Assembly (NCBI GenBank): GCA_950295325.1
Contig: OX485806.1
Coordinates: 50,897,169-50,961,168 of the forward strand
DNA: 64,000 bases
DNA from: Polytrichum commune
Lineage: Eukaryota; Streptophyta; Polytrichopsida; Polytrichales; Polytrichaceae
Reading direction: 5' to 3'
Part shown: positions 21,072 to 33,560 of the stretch, piece by piece
Position numbering within the stretch: position 1 is the stretch's first letter
Layout of the letters: every line of letters starts with the position of its first letter
Translations under genes and position numbers: made by a program
The notes under the pieces: model-generated
Told to the model about the DNA's origin: nothing
The model's database searches: none
The model's input: the letters and a program-made list of their open reading frames with translations, nothing else

Positions 21072-24000
21072 TGTGAGCCCAAAATGGAGCCCACACATGC
21101 TCTTAAACCTTAAAATTCACTAAAACTTAGGCTTTGATTTTCATCAAATGTGCAAAAACATAAAAAGAATGAGCTTTGAATTTGGAAGTTGAATTAAGCA
21201 TTAGGCTAGGACTTTAGCACTTAATTGCTAGTAAGGGAGTAGCTCAAGTTAGGATTTAGTAACCATGCTTGGGTGTTGGGGTGTTCATTTTGGGCAATGG
21301 CCATGCTTGTGATTCGAGGAGGCCGTTACCCAACGGTGGGTAAGGCTCTGGATTTCCGGATCCATGGAAGAGGCCCCAAGACCTCTCTCACTCTCGGAGA
21401 AGTGAACAAGGGAGGTTTAAACGATGCGGAAGAGCTGCCGAATTTTGGATGTGGGAGGCCGTCCTCGATGAGGGAGGAAGAGGATGGATTATTAGCTGCT
21501 TGAAGAGAGGCCGGATGCCGAATCTTCTATCGGCTGTCTCCATCAGCTCAGTGCGACTTCAAACCAAGAACAGATTGCAGATTCCAGCCCCGACACACAT
21601 GATGAGGGGGAGTGTGCGGAGCTGAACCAGGACCTTCGGCAATTTGCGGCTTGGTCTGCGAATGCAGGCAGGTTGTGAGCCCAAATACAGGTTCACTCAG
21701 GTTATTTAACCTGAAAGTTCATTAAGACTTGAGTTTTGACTTTGCGTTGATAATATTAAAAACATAAAAAGAGTAGAAACATGTGTGTGTGGTTTTTAGA
21801 CCATAAAATATAATGGTGGGGGTTATTGGTCGACCTTCGTAAGGCAATAATAAGGAAATGCCAAGCCGTAGTGGTAGGTAGGAAGTTAGTTAATAGGGGC
21901 GGGGTTCAACCCAGTTGAGTTAGGCTTAACAACTGTTTGATTAAGGGGGGTGCACCTCACCCCTAACAATTTTCGGGCCGGGACCGAAGAGAAGCCCATG
22001 GTCTGTTTTCGGTTGGCTCTCTCTCAATGCGTCTGGGGACGGCTACGGTCAGGGGAAGCAAGGGGCAGTCGAGGGAATGCGGCTAGAGAGATCTCTGAGG
22101 AAGAAATGGACTGAAGCTGATCACGCTCGGGGGACATGGTTGGATGCGAAGGAGGTGTTGCTTGCGCAGCTGGTACGAATAGCAGTTCAGCAAGAGGAGG
22201 GCGAGGAATTGGAGTAGAAAATGAAGGATCCACGACCAGGGAAGAGGCAGGGTGCCGAACCACGCACAAAGCGCCCACGACATTGGGATAATCAATTTCT
22301 GAAGTGCAATGCGGGTGGCACCGCATTCAACGAGCCACATTGCACTGGTTTTTTTTTCCGGTAAGGATTTCTGCAGGCAGCTCGATTAAGCCAAGGGGTG
22401 CAGCGACTTCAAATTCTGGTTGCTCGGTCCCTGCGGTTCGGATTGATGCCTGAGTACGGGGATTCGACGAGCAACATCCTCGGACAGATTGCTACGAATT
22501 GTGGTTGAGCTGGGTTGTAGTCAATCGACGGGATGGGGAAGCACCGAAGTGTGGCAGATGCAGGGGAATCAGCTTAGGCAATGGGCTCAGCATCCAGTGA
22601 AGACGGGATGAACTTCGAGCTGCAGGAAAGGGGTAAGGTACCGGCAGCTAAGGGCTTAGGCCGAGGGGAGGTGCAGAAGGATGCCCAGAGAGGATGCATG
22701 ACGGGCGTTGACGGGTGTCAACCACCAGGAACAACGTAGATCTGGGGCTGGGGGACCGGGACTGAAGGTTTTTACGGGGGCTCGGCCGACTCTGAGGGGG
22801 CTCCCCCAAAGGTTGAACTCACTAATTAAGTAGAAAAAAAGGTTAGGCTAGGGAAGTGTGGGGTTAGCGGGGTAATGAGCTTCAAAATGTGATGCTTACA
22901 CCCTAGGATTGATAGTGTGGAATTGGGTTTTGAGTTTTTTAATGTTGAGAAACAGTGAAGGGAGGACCAAGGAAAAAGAAACATTGCTAAATGCTTGTAC
23001 CTTCATCCATGAATAAATTATTGTGTTGATATTCACATGTTGGGAGGGTACGAATCATACTAGTGGGGTAGAAGGTGTTGAGTGGTGGATGTAATCCACA
23101 TACCCTCATCCGGACTAGGACGCTTAAGGGTGAGGGTTTAGGGCTCACACATGTGAAGGAGCAAGGCGCATCTTCGGTCGACGATTCAAAATAGGCGAGG
23201 ACATTAATGGCAAGTTGCAAGAGGTGAGTTACATGTAGTCGACAGCGTGTTTCACGAAGAATGAGGAGCAGTCCTGGACAATCTGAGGTGGAGTGGAGAG
23301 GCGAGCTAGCAGTTGTCCACATTGAGACAGAGCGAATTAGTTGACTACCATTGTCGCATCAACCGGCTCTGTGACTCCTTGCACAACAGAGGGTGGCATT
23401 CAAACGATTATGCTGCTGCGTTCTAGATCGTTTGGGAAGAATCGACAATAGATGCGGCGGAGCAAGCCAACTAGCAAAGCCAGGCTGTGTCAACGCCTCA
23501 CCTAATCAGACACTTGTTGCGAGCCATCTCGGAGCTGTAGTAATCTCAGCTGCGGCTTAGACAGAGGCAGGCATTCTTTAATCCCAGCTAGCCTTGTGCC
23601 GAGCATGGGGCAGTTGCTGCAAGGCCAGAAGCAGGGAGAACACAGGAGGTGATCTCAACCAGCAGGGGTCCAGGAGGTCCTCATCAATGCCAAGTGGCAG
23701 AGAGGAAGGGAGTCTTCCAAAGGTGGTTGCTGAGGCGAGTCATACCGATTGCTGTTGTGGAAGACAGAGTACTCTATTGGCATTTTTTTTATGATCTCCT
23801 TCATTGCAGTAGCGTGGTTAGAAGTTGGAATGTACAGGTGTGGCTTTGGAATGATTGGTGAAATTGAGGTAGTGGGCATAGGCAAGCCAAAGGTATAATT
23901 GGTGTTGCCTCAATGCCATTATGAAATAACTTAGGTTAGTTAATTAGCTCTTTGTTGTAGGTTGGAGGCTTGAGAGCGGGTGTTGAAGTTTAGTGGGTGA

Positions 24001-24208
24001 TTGTATTTAGTAATGACTACAAGGAATGAGAGTATTTCTAAATACTTGTGACCTTGTGTTCTTCCAATAAAGGTTGTGTGTTTTATATTTACTTGGATGG
24101 AGCATTGAGAGCTTGATTCCAATGGCTAAGGAAAGCCATGCAAGTACATGTGAGCCATGGGCTCTCACCCGGATTACAACGCCCAAGGGTGGCGGTTTAT
24201 GACTGACA
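21072..24208 (-). mobile_element. Solo LTR-B, outer copy, TSD ACAGA
   Basis: Inverted LTR-B: TGTGAGCCCAAAATGG at 21072 to GGTTTATGACTGACA at 24208, flanked by perfect ACAGA at 21067-21071 and 24209-24213. It is interrupted by a second inverted LTR-B (21674-23149). Without that copy it is about 1656 bp. It separates the X1 5' end from the MULE gene. Confidence 0.8.
21674..23149 (-). mobile_element. Solo LTR-B nested in LTR-B, TSD CAGGT/CATGT
   Basis: TGTGAGCCCAAATACAGG to GGTTTAGGGCTCACA, 1476 bp. The flanks CAGGT (21669-21673) and CATGT (23150-23154) match at four of five bases. It is the same family and orientation as the copy it interrupts. Frames inside (for example 22024-22340 minus) are not shared with other copies. 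Confidence 0.7.
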
Positions 24209-24302
24209 ACAGACGTTCCCCGTTTTCTTTTTTTTGGCATCCTTCATCTATTCCGTATATATCTCTATGGTTTTCTCGTATTTTGTGCCTTCTTTGTCAG
24301 AG

Positions 24303-27300
24303 ATGGCGGAATTCCGTGCCAATGGCTTCGGAGTGCCCATCCTCTTTCCTATAGATGCAGACGGATTTGCACATTTCTCTTCCCTCCACCTTAGTATCAG
24401 GTTCACCTCACAGGATGGTTCAATCTGGGTTGAACGCGAGATTTATGATCCCCTTACCTCTTTGTTGTCCTTGACCATGCGCGAGAATCCCATTCTTGCC
24501 GACAACAGATCATCTGTGAGGAAACTTGTCGCAGGTAAATACAGAGTCTACGGACTCCCTGAATCTCGGCCACACGTTTCCACCGAGATCCGTACCCCTA
24601 TTTTTTCATCCGTTTCCACTTTCAACACCCCTCCCGCCGTTCGTCTCAAGATTGAACCTGGTATTCATACTGTCATACATCTTTCTAATTCATCTCATGG
24701 TGATGAGCCCGTTCATTCCACTCCTATGGTCGAGCCATCTTTGTCCTCCCTCGGTCCCCCCTCCGTGACCCCCCTCTTGTACGCCTTGATCCCATGTGTC
24801 CTCTTCCCCCATCCCCTCCCAAATCCACCCTTTCCATTCTTCAATGTCTTCGTACTCTTGCTTCCATGCCCGGTAGGAAAAACATCCTCAAGAAGCTAGA
24901 TTATGACACCTTGCAAATTGAAGACGTGAATTTCCTCCCCCCTCGCTTTGATGGTGATCTTATGTTTGTCCTACCCCCAGTTGGTGTCTTTTCCTCTCAT
25001 ACGAAGGCCCAATTCATGGACGGCATGGACAAACGCTATGACGGCCATGTTTCAACCAAGACCTAGACCACCAATATCACCAATGACATGGGCTTTGTTT
25101 TTTGCTCCTCCACTTGCGTTGGCCACCTCCAGTGCCAAAATCCTCAGTGCGATTACCTACAACGTGCTCATCGGACCTCCCCGGTCAATGATACTGATTT
25201 CAACGGACTCACCAAAGAGCCCTTCCATGTTGGTGGTCCCTTGCCTTTGGGATCCACTCTAATGTGCTAGATCTGTAAGCAGCCTTCCAAATGCATTGCA
25301 CCATGTCACGCCAAAATCTTCTACGTCCACGGCAATGACACCACTTAGCGTGCCTGTATTCATCTGGGCAACCATCGTCATCCTGTCAAGGTTAGCAACA
25401 ATAGCCGCAAGCGCATCGACGCCCTCATCGAGGAGCACGTCGAGCGAACGCCCCAAGCCACTTATACCAAAATCGTCCTTAAAGCCAGCAACGACGTTGT
25501 GGGTGAGTTCCTCCTCCGCAATGATAGTGATCCTCATCAACTTCTTTTTTTGGAAAAACTTGAGCCCGTTTTTTATCGTTGCAAAGAGTTGAATTCCCCC
25601 CATGTCGCAACCCTTGATAGTCCCCTTAAAAATCTTGCCAATGTCCATTTCTAGCAAATGTTACGAGTGCTAACCCTTCGCATACCGCCACGCTAATGGT
25701 TAGCTCCTCCTACCCCGGACCTTATAGTTCATAGAAGGGGAACCAACCCTCTTACTTTGCTTTCGGGACTCATCCCCTTAATTGGTAACCAATCCTTAGA
25801 TGTGGACTTCCATCCATGGAAGTCCCATCTTATGTTGATCATTGCATTGCTGGAGCAACACTACAACAACCTGAAGCAACTATGGCCTCACAATGGGCCA
25901 AAGCCCATGGAGGCTGTGTCGTTCCGCCTCGGGTGGGTGAGGCCACACCACCTCACCCATATAAGCCTCTCGGACTCTACGTGGGGCCCCTACTCCACCG
26001 TCAAGAGACCTCTTGTCTCTCTACCAAGAGTTGGGGCCAAGTAAACATTTTCCCTTAGCTGTTGGGCCTCGAAGCCCCTAGCAGCTTCAGACCATCATAA
26101 CTTCCTTGTATGATGCCTGATGCTAACAAGCAACCACTCTATCTTCATCTAAACTTCACGTAAATGCCGATTAACTCCTCACTTGCCCCATTCCAGCAAG
26201 AATTGACGAAGTTATGCCTGGTTGAACCTTGGCAGTCCCGGGAATCATCCCAGGCACTGCTGTACCAGGGCGCTGTCCCGGGACAGCGCCCCACTCAAAT
26301 GGCCATAACTCCTTGCTCACACCTCCGATTGAGGTGTTCTTGAGCATTCTAGAATCACCCCGCCATGAGCTAGGCATAGCTCATGGCCTTACCCTCGTGC
26401 CTCTTAGTCTCTGTGGGAGGGAGGCGTTCTCAATGCCCGGGGCCCTCGCCCACATTAGGATCAATTGGGCCCTCTCACCAATGGCACCACAAGTCCCGAG
26501 TGTCACTCCGGGGTCCCCCTTGTGCCCATGGTGTTTTGGGCTCTCCTCATGGAGAGGTGCGCGACACCCCACCTCCGAAACAAGGTAACCACCTTCAAAT
26601 ACTTATGTAGGTTAGGATTTATGGATGGCATTGCCAAGCTTGATGGGGATCTCGAGCATGCTTGGATCATGTCCGACCATGTCCGACCATGTCAGACGCG
26701 TCGCCAAGTGGACCACCATGGCCTGCCATGTATACGACGGAACCTACCAGTGCATTATGACCATCGTTTGCTGTGACTTTCAATTCGAGGACAAGGATGC
26801 TCAAGTGTTTTTCTGGCACAACCTCAACCACGTCATGGCTAGGCATGGAATTCCCAAGCCTCACTTCAAAGGCTTCATGGCGGACAGTGCGCAAGCCAAT
26901 TGGAATGCCGCCAGGATTGTCTACGGGTCCGGAGATCCAAAGGTTCCCATCGATGGGCGCGAGAGAACCTGCTACTTCCATTGGACCCAGTCTTTGGAGA
27001 AAACACACCAAACTTTATATCAAGCACGACTTGCAAGACCAACACAAACGTCTCTGCCTCCAGTATCGTGACGCATCCTCTATGATGGAGGTAGAGACGA
27101 GGTACCTTGCCATCAAGGCCTGGTGGGCTTCGTCTAACTGCACCTCCGAGGAGGGGCTGAAACACCTTCAACTTTGGCTGGCCTTCTGGCACTTTCGATA
27201 TCGACATGGGGTGGCTTCATGGAATTGATGCATTTGTTTTGTTTTAATTTTTTTTTTTATCATTTTTTTTTCAAGCTTTGCTTATTCCTTACAGTGCCAT

Positions 27301-27456
27301 TCCATTTTGCAAGAGAAAATCATGATTGTCGAGGAATTTGCACAAATGCCCAATTGTAACTTTGCCGAATCCATTCACAACAAATGGCTTCAAGCGTTCG
27401 GCAACAAGGGTGGCGATCTATACGTGGTCACTGTGGATGACTACATTCAAGCCTTC
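24303..27456 (+). pseudogene. Mutator-like (MULE) transposase, broken
   Basis: ATG at 24303 (MAEFRANGFGVPILFP) opens a 199-codon frame. A frame change near 24800 leads to a second frame with NILKKLDYDTLQIEDVNFLP and CQNPQCDYLQRA, plus TAG stops at 25064, 25268 and near 25348. After a solo LTR-A the frame resumes in phase (CKELNSPH / LRNKVTTFKYLCRLG). Then come HVYDGTYQCIMTIVCC, PHFKGFMADSAQANW and ERTCYFHWTQS, which fit the D ... D ... C-x2-H layout of MULE transposases. Last is NCNFAESIHNKWLQ. Further frame changes lie at 26670-26700, about 27000 and about 27205. It ends where chromovirus relic 3 begins. No terminal inverted repeats were found. Confidence 0.6.
25603..26566 (-). mobile_element. 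Solo LTR-A in MULE frame, TSD CCCCA
   Basis: 964 bp, TGTCGCAACCC to GTGCGCGACA, flanked by perfect CCCCA at 25598-25602 and 26567-26571. Taking out the LTR and one TSD copy restores a continuous MULE frame across the site. Confidence 0.85.
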
Positions 27457-30400
27457 ATTCGAGATTTTTCTATGGTTGCTAGAACCTTATTCAACTTGTT
27501 GAAAAATAAGAATAAAAATGGCTATCCTAAGAGTGGGATGAGCCTTGTGACCAAGCCTTTGGGGAGCTCAAAAGCAAGATGTGGTTAAGTTCCCGGGTTT
27601 TCACACGCATTTTAAGGTGCATAAGAAGGCGAAGGACTTAACCATTGGCGGATGTTGATCCAAGATGGATGACCATTGCATATGAGAGCATTAGGCTCAA
27701 TGGTTGTCGAACCTTGTCCAGTTTGTGCAAGAAAGGGCTATCCCAAGAGTGGGATGAGCCTTGCCACCAAGTGTTTGAGAAGCCTAAGAGCAAGTTGTCT
27801 TCGCCGCCTGTGCTCAAGTTTGCGGAGTTTGCCAAACCTTTTGAAGTGCATACATGGACGAGTGACTTTACCATTGGCGGATGTTGTTGCAAGATGGATG
27901 GCCATTGCATATGAGAGCATGAAGCTCGATGGTTGTCCCACCTTGTCTGACTTGTGGAAGAAATGGCTATCCTAAAAGTGGGATGATGTTTGTCACGAGT
28001 CTTTGGGGAGCTTAAGACCAAGTTTTCTTTGCCGCCCGTGCTCAAGTTCGCGGAGCTTGACAAACCTTTTGCGGTGCATACGGGGGTGACTGACTTTGCC
28101 AATGGTGGATTGTTGATGTAAGATGGATGGCCATTGCATATGGGAGCATGAAGCTCGATGGTTGTCAAAGAAGACAACCAACTCCTGACAAAGAACTTCT
28201 TTGCCGTAGTGCATTCTTTGAAGATGTGGCGACATTATTTGGGGTCGCACAAAGCAAAGGTCTACATGGACAATGTGTCCTAAAAGAATTTTGACATACA
28301 AGCGCAAATGAACGCCAAGTCATTGCGGTGGCATGATAGTTTGGTGCTTATGAAGGTGGATTTGATCCACAAACCGGACCGTGGAAATGTGGTGCTGGAT
28401 GCGCTAAGTAGACCGGAAGAGTTCCAAGCAATGAGAACCATCCAAACCTTGTGGCTAATGTGTGCCGGCAAAGGAAACTTGTGATGCAAGATACGGGAGG
28501 GGTAAATTAACTACCCCGAGGCACAAAAGTTTTTAGGTGACTTCGCAAGAGCAAGGTGCTCAAAGAGGTTAAGTTGGTGGACTGGACGAATTGTTCAAGT
28601 GTAAGCAAAGTTGGGTGTATGTGCCACAAGGCAAGTTGAGGCTATCGGTTCGGAAGGAAGAATGTGATAGTCCTATTGCTAGCCATAGAGGAGAAAGAAA
28701 AACTGCCATAGAATGGTGTCTTGGAGGTACCATTGGCGGTGCATAAAAGATGATATAGCCCACTTTGTGAAGGTTTGGATGAAGTGCCAAGCGAACCAAA
28801 CCTCTTACCAAAAGCAAGGCGGTTTCTTGCAACTGTTGTCTATTCCGCCGGGGCCATGGCATTGTATGTGCATGGACTTGATCACAAGTTTGCCGGAGTC
28901 ACATGGGTATGATGCCATCTTGTTGATGGTAGAGCGGTTTGCCAAGTGGGCACACATGGTGCCGATTGTGGGAACCCAGACCGCGTTGGAGACCGCATAG
29001 TCTTTTCTCAAAGGATGGTTGAGGCACCACGGGTTGCCAAGAGTGATTGTGTCGGATCAAGATCCAAAGTTCACAAGTGCATTTTCAATGCATTTCTCTA
29101 AGGAGGTCGGAATGAAACTAGGGATTAGCACGGCCTTACATTCCCAAATGGGTGGGAAAATGGAGTGTGTGAATGGAGTCTTGAAGCAATACCAAGGAGA
29201 TTGGGCGAACTATGTGGGTCGAGCGGAGTTTAGTTGTAATGTAGCCACGCACTTGGCGACCAAAGGGTTGTTTTTCATGGTGGCTTATGGAGTGGATGCG
29301 CTCCAACCTACTAACCTAGCTCTCGAGGGGGCACATTCAACACTAGAGTTCAACCAAGATGGTGAGGATTTGGCCAAGGAGCAAAAACAAGTCTTGGAGA
29401 TGACCAAGTTGTTGGTGGAGAAAGCCCGAAGGTGCTACGAAGTGCAAGTCAATGCCACAAGATGCAAAGTGGAGTATGAGGGGGCCTAAAAGATGTTGTT
29501 GAATGTGGACAACTTTACCTTGGAAGGCCTTATTCCAAAGTTCGTGTCCTAAATTGGAGCTCTGTTTCCCATTGTGGAACAAGTGTTCAAGGACATATAT
29601 AAGTTGGAATTACTGCCCGAGGTCAAAGTGCATCCAACATTTCATGTCTCATTACGAAAATCATTTTAGGACGACACCTTGTGGCCCGATCACAACTAGG
29701 TGATTAGGCCACCTCCCGACCTTGTGGAGGTCATTTGGAACATGAGGTAAGAAGTCATCCTCAAATGTAGGAAACCCAAATGAAAGAAAATGTACAAAGG
29801 AGTACTTGGTGAAATGGTGAAGATACCATGAGAAAGAAACCGCTTAGGTGGCAGCAAGAGACATGGTGAACGCCAAGGAATTGGTGAAGCACTTTGAAGA
29901 AACTAAGGCTAAGGGTTCCAATAAAAAGAAGCGTAGGCATTGATGAGGACATCAATCTCCTTTAGTGGGGGAGATACATTAGTAGCACACTTAGCTTCAA
30001 GGCAATGCCGTCCACAACATGAACCTGTTCTTTGGCTTAAGGCAATAAAGTTCAACTTTAGTGGTGCAAAGAGAAAAGTATGAGATGAGGTCTTAGTCTT
30101 GCACTTGTGTTTGGTTAGTGGAAGAAGGGGAATAGACATGCCAAACTAGGTTGGGTAAGCCGAGTAATTGGGGGCCATGGCTTGGAGGGGCCTTGGATAA
30201 AACCAAGAAACCTCTTAGCCATGGACTTGTCCGGGTGGGGGTAAGGTGATGGCGTGTGCTCATAAAAGTGCTACCCACGAGCTAACGAGAGTTGGCGCAT
30301 GGGAGTCATGAACCCATGTCTCGAAATAGCAAAGTGGGAACCAAGTCGGGCGGGATTTGGCATCATCCCCGTGCGATCGAGGCGTGGCTTAACAATGGAA

Positions 30401-30681
30401 AGCCATCTCGGAGTTGCAACCAAGACAACTTAGTGGAAGCGTTGAGGTCTCGCCTAGATGTGTCATGTTAGGCTAGTGGAGCCTAACGGGGGGAGGCCCC
30501 AAAGGAGGGGCAACCCAAATGGGTCCTAAAGTAGGTGGGTCTCATGTAGGTTAGGTCCTTGGAGGAGAGATCCAAGGTCACTATCGGACCACCTAGGAAC
30601 GACACCTTTGGGACTATGCCAAATTTGAAGATGCATTGTGGGGGTCGTGCCCTAAGGTAAACACAATGCCGCACCATAGAG
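27456..30681 (+). mobile_element. Chromovirus family A, relic 3: RNase H to 3' UTR, no LTRs
   Basis: Aligns with 34335-37600 of the complete element. It starts abruptly in the RNase H region (FIRDFSMVARTL) after MULE sequence and carries three tandem RNase H units near 27515, 27729 and 27957. Then comes integrase: MDLITSLPESHGYDAILLMV, VIVSDQDPKFTS and MECVNGVLKQY, supplying the D, D and E positions. A decayed chromodomain-like tail follows (29735-29943: EYLVKW, AARDMVNAKELVKHFEE). The match stops at CATAGAGGA (30681), about 90 bases before the polypurine tract would occur. Its integrase frame at 29019-29489 is open, but the whole is interrupted by stops. Confidence 0.8.
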
Positions 30682-31590
30682 GACCCTGGCTTGACTGGCT
30701 TGTGGGCGGTTGTTGTGGCTGCACCCAGGGGCCGGGGAATTGATGTCCCATCATCCACGGGCCGGGTTGACCCATCAACCATGGGGCGGCTTGGCCCATC
30801 ATCCACTTTGTTTGCTGTGTGGATGAAGGCAGCAACCACGGTTGTTGCATCCAAGGTGCACTATTGCTGGGCTCCGCGTGTGGTTGGGTTGGAGCTGAAG
30901 TCGTCTTCTTGGGGGGGGGGTCTTGAATATTCACCTTGGCCTCCTCTTTGTTGTGCTCGATCGGGGCACTTCCGTAGTGGCCTCCTGCACTGAAAGGTCA
31001 TCTTCGTCCTCCTCCTCATCTGCAATTGAGATCAAGCCTACAATTCTTGCCATTCGTCCAATGACATGTAAAGAACTTGTGTAGGACAATGCCGTGGAGA
31101 GGAGGCTTGAGAGCATCTAACAACAAGCAGATTGACCAATCCACCTCACTATGTTTGATCTATATAATACTGAAACTGGAAGATTGGTAATTACAACATA
31201 AAAATTGTTCAATATATTCATAATCATGTTTTCAAATGCAATTCAGACCACGTACTCCTACTATAAACTCAAGGATGTTGTCATTCTGGACTGGGCCTTG
31301 GTCCAATTGTACTTGATGGAGCCGGCCACACTAATGAACATGTTGTCAACAATATGTATGTTACCTGGCATGAATGACTAGTAAATGATTAAGTATATGA
31401 CCTAACTTGGATCTAGTGCTAAGGAGATCTGACTCAAAATGAATACCCTCTCACCTTCATTGCATTAGGACAACCCATCTCACATTAGGACCCTCAAAAC
31501 ACCCCATTTTGCTTTGGGACCCTCTACCCATCATTGCATCCAATTTCACAGGTGTGCATGGTAAATATTTGCACATGCTACCAAACAAAT
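30682..31590. other. Unassigned stretch with a possible minus-strand exon
   Basis: On the minus strand 31019-30935 is bounded by TCAATTGCAG and donor GTGAAT, and reads EEEDEDDLSVQEATTEV and RSSTTKRRP. Beyond the donor a P/Q/M-rich frame continues (PWMMGQ-type repeats, 30934-30614) and could be intronic. Exons of similar character lie at 39672-39848 and 40788-41056, so a gene whose intron received the complete chromovirus is possible. From 31120 to 31590 I see nothing. Confidence 0.25.
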
Positions 31591-32563
31591 TGTCGCGCAC
31601 CTCTCCATGAGGAGTGGCCGAAACACCATGGGCACAAGGGGGACCCCGGAGTGACACCCGGGACTTGTGGCGCCGTTGGTGAGAGGGCCCAAGTGATCCT
31701 AGTGTGGGTGAGGGCCCCGGGCGTTGGGAACGCCTCCCACCCACGAAGACTAGGAGGCATAAGGGTGAGGCCATGAGCTATGCGTAGCTCATGGCGTGGT
31801 GATTCTAGAATGCTCAAGATCACCTCAATCGGAGGTGTGAGCTAGGAGTTATGGCCATTTGAGTGGGGTGCTGTCCCGGGACAGCGCCCTGGTACAGCAG
31901 TGCCTGGGAGTGATTCCCGGGACTGCCAAGGTTCAAACAGGCATAACTTCCTCAAGACTTCCTTGAATGGGGCAAGCAAGGAGTCCATCGGCATCTACGT
32001 GAAGCATAGATGAGGATGGAGTGGTTGGTTGTTATGATCAGACATCATACAAGGAAGTTATGATGGTCTGAAGCTGCTGGGGGGGTTCTAGGCCCAGCAG
32101 CTAAGGGAAAATGTCCACTTGGCCCCAACTCTTGGTAGAGAGACAAGAGGTTGGTTGGCGGTGGGGTAGGGGCTCCGTGTAGAGTCCTAGAGGCTTATAT
32201 GGGTGAGGTGGTGTGGCCTCACCCACCCGAGGCCGAACGGCAAGGCCTCCATGGGCTTTGGCCTATTGTGAGGCCATAGTTGCCTAGTATGCTTCGGGTT
32301 GTTGTAGTGTTGCTCCGGCAACGCGATGATCCACATAGGATTGGACTTCCATGGATGGAAGTCCACATTGGGGAAATGGGTTACCGATTAAGGGGTGAGT
32401 CCCGAAAGCAAAGTAGGAGGGTTGGTTCCCTCCTATGAACTATTGGTCCGGGGTAAGAGGAGCTATCCATTAGCATGACGGAATGCGAATGGTTAGCGCT
32501 CGTAACCTTTGCTAGAAACGAAAATTGGCAAGATTGTTAAGGGACCTAGCAAGGGTTGCGACA
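31591..32563 (+). repeat. 5' LTR-A of the complete chromovirus
   Basis: TGTCGCGCACC ... GGGTTGCGACA. It contains four near-perfect hairpins: GGCGTT/AACGCC (31720-31734), CCATGAGCTA/TAGCTCATGG with TGCG loop (31771-31794), the palindrome GCTGTCCCGGGACAGC (31870-31885) and GGACTTCCAT/ATGGAAGTCC (32343-32364). A TATA-like CTTATATGGG lies at 32194-32203. Minus-strand frames here (31457-31823) merely cross the LTR. Confidence 0.9.
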
Positions 32564-32568
32564 CAAAT

Positions 32569-32588
32569 TATCAGAGCAGGGTTCCAAG
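32569..32588 (+). other. Primer-binding site, initiator-Met tRNA type
   Basis: TATCAGAGCAGGGTTCC begins six bases after the 5' LTR. Plant LTR elements primed by tRNA-iMet carry TGGTATCAGAGC at this place; TATCAGAGC is retained. The same motif is seen inverted in relic 2 near 7000-7022. Confidence 0.65.
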
Positions 32589-33244
32589 TTTTGAACTCGC
32601 ACTTTGAGGGAAACATGGGTATCAAAAATGCGGGGTATGATGGTGAGCCCGGGGTTTCCAAAAGGTTGTGAGGCTCAAATTGGAACAAGGATCATGTGCA
32701 AATGGAGTTTGACCATACCATTGATTTTAATGGTAATGGTGGGCATGAGGGTGGATTCGGTGAGGAAAATGGAGGTGTCCTTTGAAAGGGCTCCCGCAAA
32801 CCTCAAATAGTATTTGGGGCCTAGAATACCGAATGCACCCAAAACCTTGGAGGGTATTAATGTTGGATTGAAATTTCAATTCGAGATGCTTCGAAGGTTC
32901 GGATGTTGAAATGAACTTGGTGCTAATGAGGCACATGGGGCCTCTTAAGGCCTATGTGCGCTATTCAAACGCACAAATGAAGGATACACCTAAAACGGAC
33001 GAGCTTTCTAAGAAATGCATCGTTTTAGGTGGGGTTTTAAAAGCGGGTGGTGGATGCCTTGTTTAAGTCCCCAAGGCTTCTTGAGGACATGGTGGGGATC
33101 ATCAAGTTTGCAAGATCATTGAATCCGATGGTCCCGAAGAAAAGTTTGGCGGCGCATCACCACAAGTGGCTTTAGCCAAAGTTGGTCCCAAAGAAATGAG
33201 TGCAAATTGTTTGGTTCATTTTACTTAGGCAAAATATGTTGGTG

Positions 33245-33560
33245 CCGCTAACAGAATGTTGAAAGGTGGCTTTATGCTTCCAAGGCAAATCATACTCATG
33301 CCGCGGACGGAATGTTGGAAGGTGGGTTTGTCCTACCAAGGCAATTCATGTTCGTGCCGCATACGGAGTGTGGGAAGGTGGCTTTGTGCTATCAAGGGAA
33401 AACATGTTTGTTTTGTGGACAAATTATTGGAAATTGCTTTTGTGGCACTAAACCAATTCGTCCCACGGACGAAATGTTAAAAGTTGGCTTTGCGGACCGA
33501 GCCAAAACATATTGTTGCGGTGGACGGAGAATTAGATGGTGGCTTTGTGGCCAAGGCTAG
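33245..33560 (+). repeat. Internal tandem repeat of about 60 bp in the gag-side region
   Basis: Units such as GAATGTTGGAAGGTGG followed by CCAAGGCAA.TCATG.TCGTGCCGC.GACG recur about five times with some 60-base spacing, equal to 20 codons. The same series is present in relic 1 (2230-2270 and 4200-4330) and inverted in relic 2 (6110-6440), so it is a family trait. Confidence 0.65.

Noticed and set aside
24209..24302. Start of the MULE frame at the upstream in-frame start near 24234
   Set aside because: ATG at 24303 opens the conserved-looking part; the stretch before it contains the LTR-B target site and a poly-T run.
31457..31823. Open frames in LTR-A, also at 37388-37904, 15587-15974 and 26171-26610
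   Set aside because: They recur wherever LTR-A lies, on both strands, and are by-products of its GC-rich sequence.
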